64,000 nt of DNA from Camelus bactrianus (lineage: Eukaryota > Chordata > Mammalia > Artiodactyla > Camelidae). Each line of letters opens with the position of its first letter. Within the stretch, counting starts at the first letter, position 1. A program made the translations under genes and the position numbers. Location of the stretch: positions 21,550,001 to 21,614,000 of the forward strand of contig NC_133570.1 of assembly GCF_048773025.1 (NCBI RefSeq), written 5' to 3'. Below are positions 23,650 to 35,190 of this stretch, one piece after another. Below the pieces are notes generated by a model that made no database searches, was not told the origin of the DNA, and saw nothing but the letters and a program-made list of their open reading frames with translations.

Positions 23650-24420
23650 AGAGGTCATAAATGAGGCCAGGAGTGGTCGGACAGGTCCGAGCCAGCTCAA
23701 GACTCCCGCTGCCACACCACATGTCCACCTGCCGGCACGTGGTCCTCACATTTCTGACCCTCATGCCCTGGCACTTCCAGAGGGGACAGGTTCTCAGAGC
23801 CGCCACCCCATTTCCAGTGCAAACTGGCTGGCTGACAAGCTCCATTGATAAGGCAAAACAGAGTCATTGGACATTTATGATTGAGGTGGGAAGCCCCATA
23901 AAAAAGACCACCAGGACCCCCAGGTAGGGGGACTACTCTCCTGCCAGCACTATCCAGTTCCTTGGCACAAATTGTTGATCTCACTTTTGCCTCTGAAATG
24001 GCTTATTTCCAGGAAAGTATAACTTATCCCAAAATTCTATTAGTTCCCTGAGCTAACTTCTGATTGGTCCATTTGTAGTACTTCATTTGCACTTAGCTTT
24101 CTCCTGATTGGTTATTTCTCTCACTCCTGATTGGTCCACTTCCCTCACTCATGATTGGTCCATTTCCCTCACTCATGATTGGTCCATTTCTACAATGCTT
24201 CTTACTATTTAGTCAACTTTGTTATACCTTATTTGCATATGATTTTACAAAATGATGCAAGGTCTAGAGTGATAGCCTATAAAAGCGTATGTAAACCTGC
24301 ACATAGGGTCCAGAGCTCACAGTGTTAACTCCCCTGGGCCAGCTGGTGTGATAAACCTGAGTTCTCCAACTCTCCGAAGGCTGCTTGCTCTCTCGCCTGG
24401 ATCCAGGTTGCCATCACAAC
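23650..24420 (+). mobile_element. Probable solitary retroviral LTR
   Basis: LTR-like promoter architecture: several 'ctgattggtcc' units (inverted CCAAT boxes) in a short tandem array at about 24,058-24,195, a TATA box in 'cctataaaagcg' near 24,280, a polyadenylation-type 'gataaacctgag' near 24,350, and a CT-rich 'ctctctcgcctgg' tail. No internal gag, pol or env sequence was seen next to it, so it looks like a solo LTR, probably of a class I (gammaretrovirus-like) family. The 5' edge is uncertain. It is a fossil of moderate age. Confidence 0.55.
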
Positions 24421-24424
24421 TGAA

Positions 24425-25625
24425 ATGAGCTGAAATGACTCGTACTTTAAACACATGAAAGTGGTTTTGTGTGAATGAACTTTATGGGGAAAATGCAAAG
24501 GAAGCTGGCAGAGCCCTTGGGTTCCATGGTTCTCGTCTGAGCACATGATGCAGAGTGGAGAGTGACTGGGGCCTTCAGTATGAGTTCTCAGACTGGCTGT
24601 CTGATTGGAAGTGGGGCATGAAGGAAGGGAAAGAGTTGGCGACGACTCCTGGAGGTTTGACTTTTCTCCTGCATTTGTGTGGGATATTTTACCTTTTTTA
24701 AAAAAAATAGTTGTGTTTGTGAGAAGCATCAGCTTTAATTTGACCTCAGAAAAGTAGTTAAGAATAGTTTTTGTGTATTTTCAATTTCTTGGCTTTGTTT
24801 TCATTGGTTATTAGCAATAGTTTGTGCAAGTGGTCTTTTTGCCACCCCGTTGGTGACATTTGTGGTTCCTGATTTCTGTTTCATGTCCTAATGTGTGGGC
24901 ACATGTATCTAGAAGAATTTTAAATGAGAAAGTGGATTCCTTAAGGGAGAGCCCTACATTTCCTACCAAAGCTAACTGAACGTGGAACAGTGGACATGGT
25001 GGCACCTCGTGAATATTAGAGGTTTGCTTCTTGGAAGAAGCTCCTGGACACATGGGTGTTTTCTAGGGCTTTCCATGGCTTTCCCAAGACAGGACAGTGC
25101 TGCTCCATGTCCTCTGTCTGATGAATTTCTGAATTAGTTCTCCTTAATCATGCTCTCAAATAACAGACATTATCATCTAAACCAGTGTCTAAAATAAGAA
25201 GCATAAATATGTTTGAAACATACTCAAGCAATAGTGATGAATCAAAATGATCGCTTCCCGCAAAGTTCTTCCTTTCTCCCGAATCCCAGATGCGAAACAT
25301 TTCCCAGCATTAATGATGGAGTCACTTCTCTGTGCTCCCAAGATTCACTTAGTATAAATAGCTGCCTCACAGGCATAACCTGGTTCCTGGGATGTGGTGG
25401 CACATGCTAGGTAAACCTGGGGTGAGTGTCTGGGCCACCTGGTGTGGCAGGTGACACACCCCACCCCAGACGGGGTTCATGGACAAAGAGAGATGAGCTT
25501 AGAGGGGAATCGAGAGGTTCAGGGGGCCTAGTACGGAGCTGGGGGACACAGGGAGAGGAGGGGAGGGTGACACCAGAGAGATTTCCAGCCCAGATTCAGC
25601 TGCCACTCTGGTGCTCGATGGCACT
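24425..25625. other. Intergenic DNA before V4 unit
   Basis: No gene was recognised. The DNA from about 25,400 is shared with the upstream flanks of V6 (from about 40,440) and V7 (from about 45,340) and belongs to the IGLV1/2-type unit. The rest is unassigned. Confidence 0.45.
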
Positions 25626-25633
25626 ACCTAAGG

Positions 25634-25648
25634 CCACCAGGGGGCAGC
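25634..25648 (+). promoter_or_regulatory. CTCF-like motif upstream of V4
   Basis: CCACCAGGGGGCAGC is a full match to the CTCF core CCASYAGRKGGCRS. It lies 690 bp upstream of the V4 ATG. The same motif is placed 694-702 bp before V6 and V7. Function is inferred from the motif. Confidence 0.65.
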
Positions 25649-26211
25649 AACATCCTGGACTTGGGGACAGTACTTGCTACTTGTACTGTCTTGTATGAAT
25701 TTTCAACAGCTGCCTCCCATGGAACCCCTCTTATGCCCCACAGCGTTTGCGCCCCAATAATTGATCTTCAAAAGTGCTAATAAATGGCCAGGTACTCAGA
25801 TTCAGGCTGCATCGACAAAACGCCACAGAGACAGAGGATGGTGGGACATGAGAATTCTCCTAAGAGTGGGTAAGAGGAATTCAGGTGATGCTGGTCCCCA
25901 GCTCTGCCATTGATTCCTGGGAAATAGGGCAATAGGATCTTGCAGCCGCCTGGGACCCTGTCCTCTCCTTTCCCAAGTAGCACCGAGGGGATGTCCTGGG
26001 ATTCCTCACCCAGCAACCACGATGGCTCCCACCGGGAAACATTGGAAAACCCTAGGTTGGAAATTTCACACACACTGTCATGGACTCAGTCTGTCCTGAC
26101 TCCAAATGTGATTAAAGAGTTAATTCATTCTTAAGGTCTGCTGTCCAGGAATAGAGAAGTGTCTAGAATCAAGTCCAGGTCAGAGGGGTGGGGAAGAAGG
26201 GACGGGAGCAG

Positions 26212-26219
26212 ATTTGCAT
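26212..26219 (+). promoter_or_regulatory. Octamer of V4 promoter
   Basis: A perfect ATTTGCAT 112 bp upstream of the V4 start codon. Confidence 0.85.
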
Positions 26220-26323
26220 GGAGGGCCCACCCTCCTCTGCAGCAGGGAGAGGGGATAAGAGAGGTCTGGAGGACCAGTCACAGGGTTGGGGCTCAGAAGG
26301 CCGTGCTCTGGGGCAGCTCCACC

Positions 26324-26792
26324 ATGGCCTGGGCTCTGCTCCTTGTCACCCTCCTCACGCAGGGCACAGGTGAGGCTCCAGGGAAGGGACATGGGGACAT
26401 CTGGCTGATTCTTTGTGTCTTGGTACTCAGGGTGACCTGGCGACCAGGCCTGAAATGACCTGAGTGTGTCTTTGCTCTTTTCAGGGTCCTGGGCCCAGTC
26501 TGCCATGACTCAGCCTCCCTCAGTGTCTGGGACTCCGGGACAGAAGGTCACCATCTCCTGCGCTGGAATGAGCAGTGACGTTGGGAATACATACTATGTC
26601 TCCTGGTACCAACAGCTCCCAGGAACGGCCCCCAAACTCCTGATCTACTGGGACAGCGGTCGAGACTCAGGGATCCCTGAACGCTTCTCTGGCTCCAAGT
26701 CTGGCAACACGGCCTCCCTGACCATCTCTGGGCTCCAGTCTGAGGACGAGGCTGATTATTACTGTGCCTCATATAGAAATGATGACACTTCT
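26324..26792 (+). CDS. V4: immunoglobulin lambda V segment, IGLV1/IGLV2-like
   Basis: Apparently intact germline V segment. Leader exon 26324-26369 encodes [16 protein letters not shown]; the donor gtgagg is strong. The intron is 115 bp, with acceptor tttcag at 26484. The V exon is 26485-26792. It reads [20 protein letters not shown], Cys in ISCAG, CDR1 [10 protein letters not shown] (IGLV2-like DVG), [15 protein letters not shown] (IGLV1/2 FR2), CDR2 [38 protein letters not shown], and germline CDR3 ASYRNDDTS. It mixes IGLV1 and IGLV2 hallmarks, so only a clan-level call is safe. Both cysteines and the Trp are present, with no stop. The RSS heptamer is atypical (CACATTG), which may lower its use. 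V6 is its closest relative here. Confidence 0.9.
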
Positions 26793-26831
26793 CACATTGG
26801 TCCATGTTCATGAGGAAGTGAGACCAAAACC
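26793..26831 (+). other. V4 recombination signal with variant heptamer
   Basis: Heptamer CACATTG (26793-26799) departs from CACAGTG at position 5 but keeps the essential CAC. It has a 23-bp spacer and a good nonamer, ACCAAAACC (26823-26831). Confidence 0.85.
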
Positions 26832-26834
26832 TGC

Positions 26835-27655
26835 CCTGAGCTCACTCAGCTCTTCTGTCTTGAACATCTCATTTGTTTTTCATGTTTGTGTTTGGGAAAT
26901 AATTACACGTTTAAACACAACTGGAGAGGTTTCATGAAGAACTCCTGCAGAACCTTTCCCAGATGCAATAGTTTGTAACACTTGCCACAGGTGCTTTTTG
27001 GATATCCCCTCTCCTCTCTGTCTCTGCATATGTGTGTCTAGGTGCACATCCATTAACACGTGTACACGGCACTCACACAGCAACACAGAACGTTTATTTT
27101 CAAAATCACTGGGGAACAACTTCTATCTTCCAGCATCTAAGCCTTCACATTTCTTCTAAAATACACTTCAGAATCTGTAAAATACATCATTTTGAGGTCA
27201 AAAAATCATTGGTTTTTAATATATTCACACCTTTGAACAACCACGAACACTCTACCTTCCAGAGCATTTCATCCTCATAAAACGAAGGCTTCATCCATCA
27301 CCAGTCAGTCCCCTTTCCCGGGTGCCTCCAACTTCCAAACCATTCACATGCTTCCGGCCTAGTCTAGATTTGTCACATAACTGCATATTGCCCGTTGTGT
27401 CTGGCTTCTGTCCCTTTTTTATACTGTTTTCAACATTCCTTCCTGTTGAAGCGAGTGTGAGTAACTCCTTCTTTTTTGTGACTGAATAACCCCAACACAT
27501 CAGCACGTGCCTGACTCTGTGAGCATCTAAGTGCCCCGTGCATAAGCACCAGACCTCGGCCGTGACCAGCTCTTCCCTTTTTGCTAGAACTCTCCCTGGG
27601 TTTGTGCTGAAACTGCCCTGTCCTGGCTCCGACCTCATTTAGGGCAAATCAGGAT
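26835..27655. other. V4 3' flank with old L1-like 3' debris
   Basis: From about 26,870 the DNA is AT-rich and resembles decayed complement-strand L1 3' sequence ('aaaatacacttcagaatctg', 'ttcacacctttgaacaacca'). No gene is seen. The exact repeat family could not be resolved. Confidence 0.45.
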
Positions 27656-27659
27656 GGAT

Positions 27660-27870
27660 GGCCACAGGGATAGCTAATTTTACGTGTCACCTTGATGGGC
27701 CACAGGCTGCCCAGAGGACAGATTGCTTCTGGATGTGTCTGGAAGGCTGTTCCTGGGTGAGATTAACATTTGCTCTGTGGACTCAGAAAATACACTGCCC
27801 CACCCCACGTGGGTGGACATCAACCAAGATGCTGAGGATCTCTATAGATTAAACTGGGGGGAGGGTTTCA
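27660..27870 (+). mobile_element. ERV-L-type LTR fragment (MLT2-like), tentative
   Basis: Landmarks 'ttttacgtgtcaccttgatg', 'gggccacaggctgcccagag', 'ggtgagattaacatttgctc' and 'gtgggtggacatcaaccaag' recall the LTR family I associate with ERV-L elements. It is a partial, old, solitary piece. The family name is from memory, and a DNA transposon or other old repeat is the alternative. Confidence 0.4.
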
Positions 27871-28009
27871 CCTCATTCGTCCCGTCTCATTGTGGTATGA
27901 GCTGAGGCATTTCGTCTCCTCTTCCCCAGAGAGCTAGGCGGGAGGAGGGCAGAGCCTGGGTGTCCAGCTCCACCCTGCTCCTTCTCGGCCCGGGTCTTAC
28001 CATCCATGG

Positions 28010-28024
28010 TCGCCAGGAGGCAGC
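28010..28024 (+). promoter_or_regulatory. Degraded CTCF-like motif upstream of V5
   Basis: TCGCCAGGAGGCAGC matches 11 of 14 core positions and lies 689 bp upstream of the V5 start, the same place as in the V4, V6 and V7 units. Confidence 0.4.
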
Positions 28025-28589
28025 AGGGTATGGATTTTGGGAAGGTGGTTAGTGTTACCCTGTCTTGTTCAGAGGTCCAGTAGCTGCTTTGGGAACCAGT
28101 CTTAAGTGGGTCAAAAGAGAATGGTGTCCAGTATCTACTGTGTCCAGAAATTCCTTTACTGGAAGTGCCAGTGAACATCCCACCCGCAGACCAGCGCAGA
28201 GCAAAGACAGGGTGATGTCTGAGCAACTTACACTGGGGACTGAGGAGGACAGGAGGGATCATGAGAGGTCCCAGCTCTGCCTTGGACCCTGGGATGGGGG
28301 CATCGCATGTCCTCTAACACCCAGGCTGGGACACCCTCCTCCCCTTGTCCCCCACAGAAGGAGGAGTCCTGGGACCCGTGTGCCATTAACACCACAGTTC
28401 CCACAAAAGGAGGAGAGGACACACCAGCTTGGCTCCAGACCCTGGGCTCTGTCTTGGTCTCAGCCTGTCCTGACTCAGAAAATTCATGTCAATGAGCTTT
28501 AATCACGCTGGAAGCTCTGCTGTCTCGAGATGAAGACTTTCCCAGAATCAAGGGACAGGTCAGGGGTGGGGCAGAAGGGGCAGGAAGAG

Positions 28590-28597
28590 ATTTGCAT
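28590..28597 (+). promoter_or_regulatory. Octamer of pseudogene V5
   Basis: A perfect ATTTGCAT 109 bp upstream of the V5 ATG. Confidence 0.8.
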
Positions 28598-28698
28598 GGA
28601 GGCCCTGCCCTCTGCAGCAGAGGTAGGGGATAAGAGAGGTCTGGGGACCAGGCCCAGGGTTGGGGGCTCAGGAGGCAATGCTCTGGGGCATCTCCAGC

Positions 28699-29130
28699 AT
28701 GGCCTGGGCTCTGCTCCTTGCCACTCTCCTCACTCAGGGCACAGGTGAGGCTCCAGGGAAGGGACACGGGGACTTCAAGGTGACCTGCGGCCCAGCCCTG
28801 GGCTGACCTGAGTGGGTTTCTGCTCCTTTCAGGATCCTGGGCCCAGTCGGCCCTGACTCAGCCTCCCTCGGTGTCCGAGACTCTGGACACCATCTCCTGC
28901 ACTGGAACCAGCAGCAACATTGGGTGCTATAACGAAGTATCCTGGTACCAACAGCCCCCAGGCACGGTCCCCAAACTCCTGATTTATGATGTCAGTAGTC
29001 GGCACTCAGGGATCTCTAATTGCTTCTCTGCTCCAAGTCTGGCAACACGGCCTCCATGACCATCTCTGGGCTCCAATCTGAGGACGAAGCTGACTAATAC
29101 TGTGCCTCATATAGACGTGGTGGCACTGCG
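28699..29130 (+). pseudogene. V5: IGLV1/IGLV2-like pseudogene
   Basis: The leader exon 28699-28744 ([16 protein letters not shown]) and splice sites (donor gtgagg; acceptor tttcag ending 28,832) are intact, and the intron is 88 bp. The V exon 28833-29130 is broken: about 9 bases are missing in FR1 after VSETL, one base is missing in FR3 around 'ttctctgctcc' (near 29,030), and the DYYC motif reads as a TAA stop followed by TAC TGT (near 29,095). CDR1 carries an unpaired cysteine (SNIGCYN). Features such as [18 protein letters not shown] tie it to the IGLV1/2 clan. It lies 2.4 kb downstream of V4. Confidence 0.9.
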
Positions 29131-29169
29131 CACACTGGTCCACGTTCCTGGGGAAGTGAGACCAAAACC
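29131..29169 (+). other. RSS of pseudogene V5
   Basis: Heptamer CACACTG, 23-bp spacer, nonamer ACCAAAACC. The signal is better preserved than the exon. Confidence 0.8.
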
Positions 29170-29171
29170 TG

Positions 29172-30335
29172 CCCTGAGCTCACTCAGCTCTCCTCTCCTA
29201 AGCTGAAGCTTTCTTTTGTCTTTGGTTATTATTTTATTTTGGAAAAATTCCAAACTGAAATGAACCTTTAAGTGTAATACAAAGAACTCCTTGTAACCTT
29301 TACCCCAAATGGCCAATTTTGGTCATTTTGACACATTTACATCATCTACTTATCTCTCATTTTCTCTCTCCTTCTAAATAGGCATGTGTACTTGTATGTT
29401 TATATGCAAACTTATACATAATCAGACAGACACAACACACACCCCCTGCCCTCTGTGAAGTCTCAAAAGCTGCTGCACCGTGAGCCCCTCCTAAAGTGAT
29501 AACTAGTGATGGAGGGTCTCAGGCTTATTCTGCTCTTACAAGTCTTTTCTCAAAGACCCTCAGCAGCCCCAGGCTTTAGCCTCAGGTCTAAGTTGTGAGC
29601 CATTGTGGAAGATGGGGACAGAGGGATGTGTGAGGATCTTCACTAATAGGAAGATTGAAAAGGGGTTGGGAAGGAGGGAGAGGTGCCAGGCCCTGCTTTG
29701 GTGCCTGAGAATCGGCAGCTAGGACCCTGTCCTCACCCTTGTCTGACATGGCAAGTTGGGGTATCCCACACATCCACATGGTAACTCCTATAACAAAACA
29801 ATATAGGGCCATCCCAAGGGTGGCTCCTATCCCAGGGGACAATCTCTGGGTCAATGGTGAGGTCCATTCCCTCTTCTAAATGATGAGGTCCAAACAGAGC
29901 CCAGAGAATTAGGGCAGAGAGACTGAGTCTGGCATTAACTTAGGAGCAGGAGAGGAAATGGCATTGATTCCAATTGCTACGTACTGTCCTGTCCTCAGAG
30001 TGGATTGGAGAATAAAGCAAATCGTCACTTGACTCATGGTCCAGAGATGCCTGGGCAGGTGCATGGGCTCAGCTCCTCCTCCTCACCCGGGGTCATCACT
30101 GGCTGATTCCCTTTGACTGAGTGTGGACCAGGGCAGGACGCTAACCAGAAGCACAGAGGCTCTGAGCAAGGAGGGAGGGGGAAGGAGTCCACATCCACAA
30201 TGAAATGTTTATTTAAAATTGTAAATTGAATACTCTGGAAATGAAAAACAAGGGCTGAGTTGTTATTTAAAAGGGGGAGAAGAGAAAGAGGTTTTGGACC
30301 CCCTTTCTGGTCCCCAAGCACATAATAAACTATCT
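29172..30335. other. Intergenic DNA after V5
   Basis: No gene. The section 29,200-29,430 looks like decayed complement-strand L1 3' DNA similar to that after V4. From 29,470 to 30,335 nothing was recognised. Confidence 0.45.
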
Positions 30336-30339
30336 TATG

Positions 30340-30595
30340 GTTCCTGGTTAAAGGGGGTGGGAAGGGATAAATTTGGGAATTTAGGATTAAATATTAGCCA
30401 CTATATATAAAAATAGATTTTTAAAATATTTTCCTCTATATAGCACAGGGAACTATGTTCAATACCTTGTAACAACCTTTAAAGGAAAAGAATATGAAAA
30501 CAAATGTGTGTATATATACGCATGCCTCGGACACTGTGCTGCACACCAGAAGGTGACACATTGTAACTGACTGTACTTTAATTTAAAACAAAATT
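30340..30595 (+). mobile_element. L1 3'-end fragment
   Basis: A 5'-truncated L1 3' UTR piece. Landmarks are 'gggataaatttggg', 'tatatagcacagggaactat', 'gtaacaacctttaaaggaaa' and 'gtaactgactgtactttaat', the form common in even-toed ungulate L1s. It is a fossil. The long minus-strand L1 was inserted just beside it. Confidence 0.7.
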
Positions 30596-31199
30596 CTATC
30601 ATTAATCTTCTTTTTTTTTTCTTTTCTAGCTTATCGAAGAGAGTGTTTTACTTTTTTTAACATTTTTTTTGAGTTATAGTCGTTTTACAATGTTCTGTCA
30701 AGTTCCAGTGTAGAACACAATGTTTCAGTTATACATGAACATACATATATTCATGTCACATTTTTTATCGCTATGAGCTACCACAAGATCTTGTATATAT
30801 TTCCATGTGCTATACAGTATGATCTTGTTTATCTATTCTATGTTTTGACATCCCATTCTGTCCCTACCCACCCCACACCCCCTTGGCAACCACAAGGTTG
30901 CATTCTACGTCTATGAGTTTGATTCTTTTTTGTATTTAAGTTTTAGGTTTTTTTTTTTTTTTAGATTCCAAATATGAGCGATCTCATATGGTATTTTTAT
31001 TTCTCTTTCTGGCTTACTTCACTTAGAATGACATCCTCCAGGAATATCCATTTTGCTGCAAATTGCGTTATGTTGTCAGTTTCTATGGCCGAATAGTATT
31101 CCATTGTATAAATATACCAGCTCTTCTTTATCCAGTCAGCTGTTGATGGACATTTAGGCTGTTTCCATGCCTTGGCTATTGTAAACAGTGCTGCTAGGA

Positions 31200-34100
31200 A
31201 TATTGGCGTGCAGGTGTCATTTTGAAGTAGGGTTTCTTCTGGATATATGCCCAGGAGAGGGATTCCTTGGTCCTATGGTAAGTGGATTCCTAGTCTTTGG
31301 AGACTGTTTTCCATACTGTTTTCCACAGTGGCTACACCAAACTGCATTCCCACCAGCAGTGTAGGAGGGTTCCCTTTTCTCCACAGCCTCTCCAGCATTT
31401 GTCATTTGTGGATTTTTAACGATGGCCACTGTGACTGGTGTGAGGTGATACATCATTGTAGTTTTGATTTGCATTCCTCTGATAATTAGTGATATTGAGC
31501 ATTTTTTCGTGTGCCTAATGATCATTTGTATTTCTTCCTTGGAGAATTGCTTGTTTAGGTCTTCTGCCCATTATTGGATTGGGTTGTTTGTTTTTTCCTT
31601 ATTAAGTCGTATGAGCTGCTTATATATTCTGGAGATCAAGCTTTGTCGGTTTCATTTGCAAAAATTTTCTCCTGTTCCGTTGGTTGTTATTTTGTTTTAC
31701 TTATGTTTTCCTTTGCTGTGCAGAAGCTTGTAAGTTTCATTAGGTCCCATTTGTTTATTCTTGCTTTTATTTCTATTGCTTGGCTAGACTGTCCTAGGAG
31801 AACATTTTTGTGATACATGTCAGATAATGATTTGCCTCTATTTTCTTCTAGGAGGTTTATTGTATTTTGTCTTATATTTAAGTCTTTGATCCATTTTGAG
31901 CTTATTTTAGTATATGGTGTCCAGGAGTGTTCTAGCTTCATTGCTTTACATGCTGCTGTCCAGTTTTGCCAACACCATTTGCTGAAGAGACTGTCATTAT
32001 TCCATTGTATATTCTTGCCTCCTTTGTCAAAGATTAGTTGACCACAAGTTTGTGGGCTCATTTCTGGGCTCTCTTTTCTGTTTCAATGGTCTATATGCCT
32101 GTTTTTGTACCAATACAACGCTATCTTGATTTCTGTAGCTCTATAGTATTATCTGAAGACTGGGAGAGTTATTCCTCCAGTCTCTTTCTTTTTCTTCAGT
32201 CATGCTTAGGCAATTGTAGGTCTTTTGTGGTTCCATATAAATTTGATTATGATTTGTTCTAGTTCTGTGAAATATGTCCTGGGTAATTTCGTAAGGATTG
32301 CATTAAGTCTTTAGATTGCCTTGGGCAGTGTGACCATTTTAACAATATTGATTCTTCCAATCCAGGAGCATGGGATATCTTTCCATTTTTCTAAGTCTTC
32401 TTTAATTTCCTTCATCAATGGTTTGTAGTTTTCTGTGCATAATTCTTTCACTTCCTTGGTTAGATTTATTCCTAGGTATTTTATGATTTTGGGTGCTATT
32501 TTAAAGGAGATTGTTTCTTTAATTTCTTTTTCTGGTGATTCATCATTAGTGTAAAGAAATGCAACTGATTTTTGAAGGTTACTCCTGTAACCTGTTATCT
32601 TACTGAATTCTTCAATCAGCTCTCGTAGTTTTTGTGTGGTCCTTTTAGGGTTCTCTATATATAGTAACATGCCCTCTGCATAAAGTGACACTTTTACCTC
32701 TTCTTTTCCAATTTGGATCCATTTTACTCCTCTCTCTTGCTTGATTGTTGTAGCTAGGACTTCTAAGACTATGTTGAATAGTGGGCAGCAGTGATAGCGG
32801 GCAGCCTTGTCTTGTCCCAGACTTTAGTGGGAAGCATTTGAGTCTTTCATCATTGAGTACTATGCTGACTGTAGGTTTGTCATACATAGCTTTTATCATG
32901 TTGAGATATGCCCCCTCTATACCCACTTTGGTGAGAGTTTTTATCATAAATGGGTGTTGAATTTGATCAAATGCTTTTTCTGCATTTATTGTGATGGTCA
33001 TGTGATTTTTGTCCTTTCTCTTGTTGATGTGATGTATTCCATTGATTGATTTGCATATGTTGAACCACCGTTGAGTCCCTGGGATGAACCCCACTTGATC
33101 ATGATGTATAATCTTTCTTATGTGCTGTCGGATTCTATTCGCTAATATTTTGGTGAGGATTTTTGCATCTATTTTCATCAGTGATATTGGTCTGTAATTC
33201 TCTTTTTTGTAATGTCTTTGCCTGGTTTTGGAATCAGGGTGATGGTGGCTTTTTAGAATGAGTTTGGGAGCATTCCCTCCTTTTCAATTGTCTGGAAGAG
33301 TTTGAGAAGGACTGGTATGATTTCTTCTTTGTATGTTTGGTAGTATTCCCCAGTGAAGCCATCTGGTCCTGCACTTCTATTTGTAGGGAGGTTTTTTATT
33401 GCTAATTCGATTTCATTTCTAGTGATCGGTTTGTTCAAGTGGCCAGTTTATTCTTGGTTCAGTCTTGGTGGACTGTATGTTTCCATAAACTTGTTCATCT
33501 CCTCTAGGTTATCCAGTTTGCTTCCATATAGTTTTTCATAATAGTCTCATATGCTATTCTGTATTTCTATGTTATTTGTTGTAATTTCTGTATTATCATT
33601 ACTTATTTTGTTAATTTGTGCTCTCTCTTTTTTCTTCTTTGTGAGTTTGGCCAGAAGTTTTTCAATTTTATTTACTTTTTCAAAGTACCAGCTTGGATCT
33701 CATTGATTTCTCTCTTTTTTTTTTTTTTTTTTTTTAATCTCTATTGTATTTATTCCCCCCTGGTCTTTATAACGTCCTTCCTTATGCTGCCTTTTGGGTT
33801 TTTTGTTCTTCTTTTTCTAGTTCTTTTAGCTGGGTTCATTCTTTCTACTTGGGTTCATTGTTTATTTGAGATTGTTCTTCATTTTTGAGGAAGGCCTCTA
33901 TCGCTATAAAATTCCCTCTTAGCACTGCCTTTGCTGTGTCCCATACATTTTGTGTGGTTGTACTTTCATTTTCATTTCTCTCAAGGTATTTTTTAATTTC
34001 AACTTTGATTTCATCATTGACCCATTGGGTTTTTTTAATAGCATATTATTTAATCTCCATGTTTTCCTTTTTTTGTCCTTTCTTTCTCTGTTGTTGACTT

Positions 34101-34785
34101 CTAGTTTCATGGCATTGTGGTCAGTAAAGATGCTTGAGATAATTTCTATTTTCTTAAAATTGTTGAGGTTTCTTTTGTGCCCAAGTACATGATCAATCCT
34201 AGAAAATGTTCCATGTGCAGTTCAAAAGAATGTATATCCTATTTGGGGGGGTAATGCTCTGAAAATATCCATCAAATCTAATTTTTCTATTGTATTATTT
34301 AATTTCTCTGTTGCCTTATTTATTTTCTGTCTGGAAGATCTGTCTAGTGATGTTAATGTGGTGTTAAAGTCTCCAACTATGATTGTATTCCCGGCAATAT
34401 CCCCCTTAATCTGTGTTAGTAATTGTTTTACGTACTTAGGTGCTCCTATATTGGGTGTGCATATATATTAACGAGTGTAATAGCCTCATCTTGTATTACT
34501 CTTTTAATCATTATAAAATGTCCTTCTTTATCTTTCTTTATGGCCTTTGTTTTAAAGACTAATTTGTCTGAAATCAGTACTGCTGCACCTGCTTGTTTGG
34601 CTTTTCAGTTTGCATCCTTTCACTTTCAATCTATATGTGACCTTTGCCCTAAAGTGGGTCTCTTGCATGCAGCATATTGAAGGTTCTTGCTTTATTATCC
34701 ACTCTGCCACTCTATGTCTTTTCACTGGACCATTTAGTCCACTAACATTTACAGTAATTAATGATAGATTGGTATTTATTGCCAT
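31200..34785 (-). pseudogene. L1 ORF2, broken
   Basis: Endonuclease start MAINTNLSLITVNVSGLNG at 34,785 with the CCMQETHF motif, an RT region in pieces around 33,180-32,310 ([24 protein letters not shown]), and a C-terminal part to about 31,200 ([16 protein letters not shown]). The frame is interrupted repeatedly by stops and shifts. The RT catalytic YADD is altered to YAEG. Confidence 0.85.
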
Positions 34786-35190
34786 TTTGAACTTATCTTT
34801 GCAGTTGATTTGGTATTTCCTCTTTGTTCCTTTCTTCTTCCTTTTGTGGTTTGGTAATTTTCCTTCATATTATCATGGATTTTATTTAGTTTTTGTGACT
34901 CCCTCATAAGTTTTGGCTTGTGGTTACCACTGTTTGAAAGTCTATTAGCCCATTACTATAACTGTTCTTATTAAACTGATAGCAACATGATCTCAAACAC
35001 ATTCTACAGAGAACAAAATATTTTAAAAAGAAAGAAAAAAATATTCTATATTTTCCTGCTTCCCTCTCCCACTCTCAATGATTTAGTTGTCTTCTTTTAC
35101 AATGCCGTGTTTATTTTATTTGTAATTTATGAGTTATCACCTTTCCAGTTGTGAGTTTCTCATTTCTGTAGCATCCTGCTGCTTTTCTAT

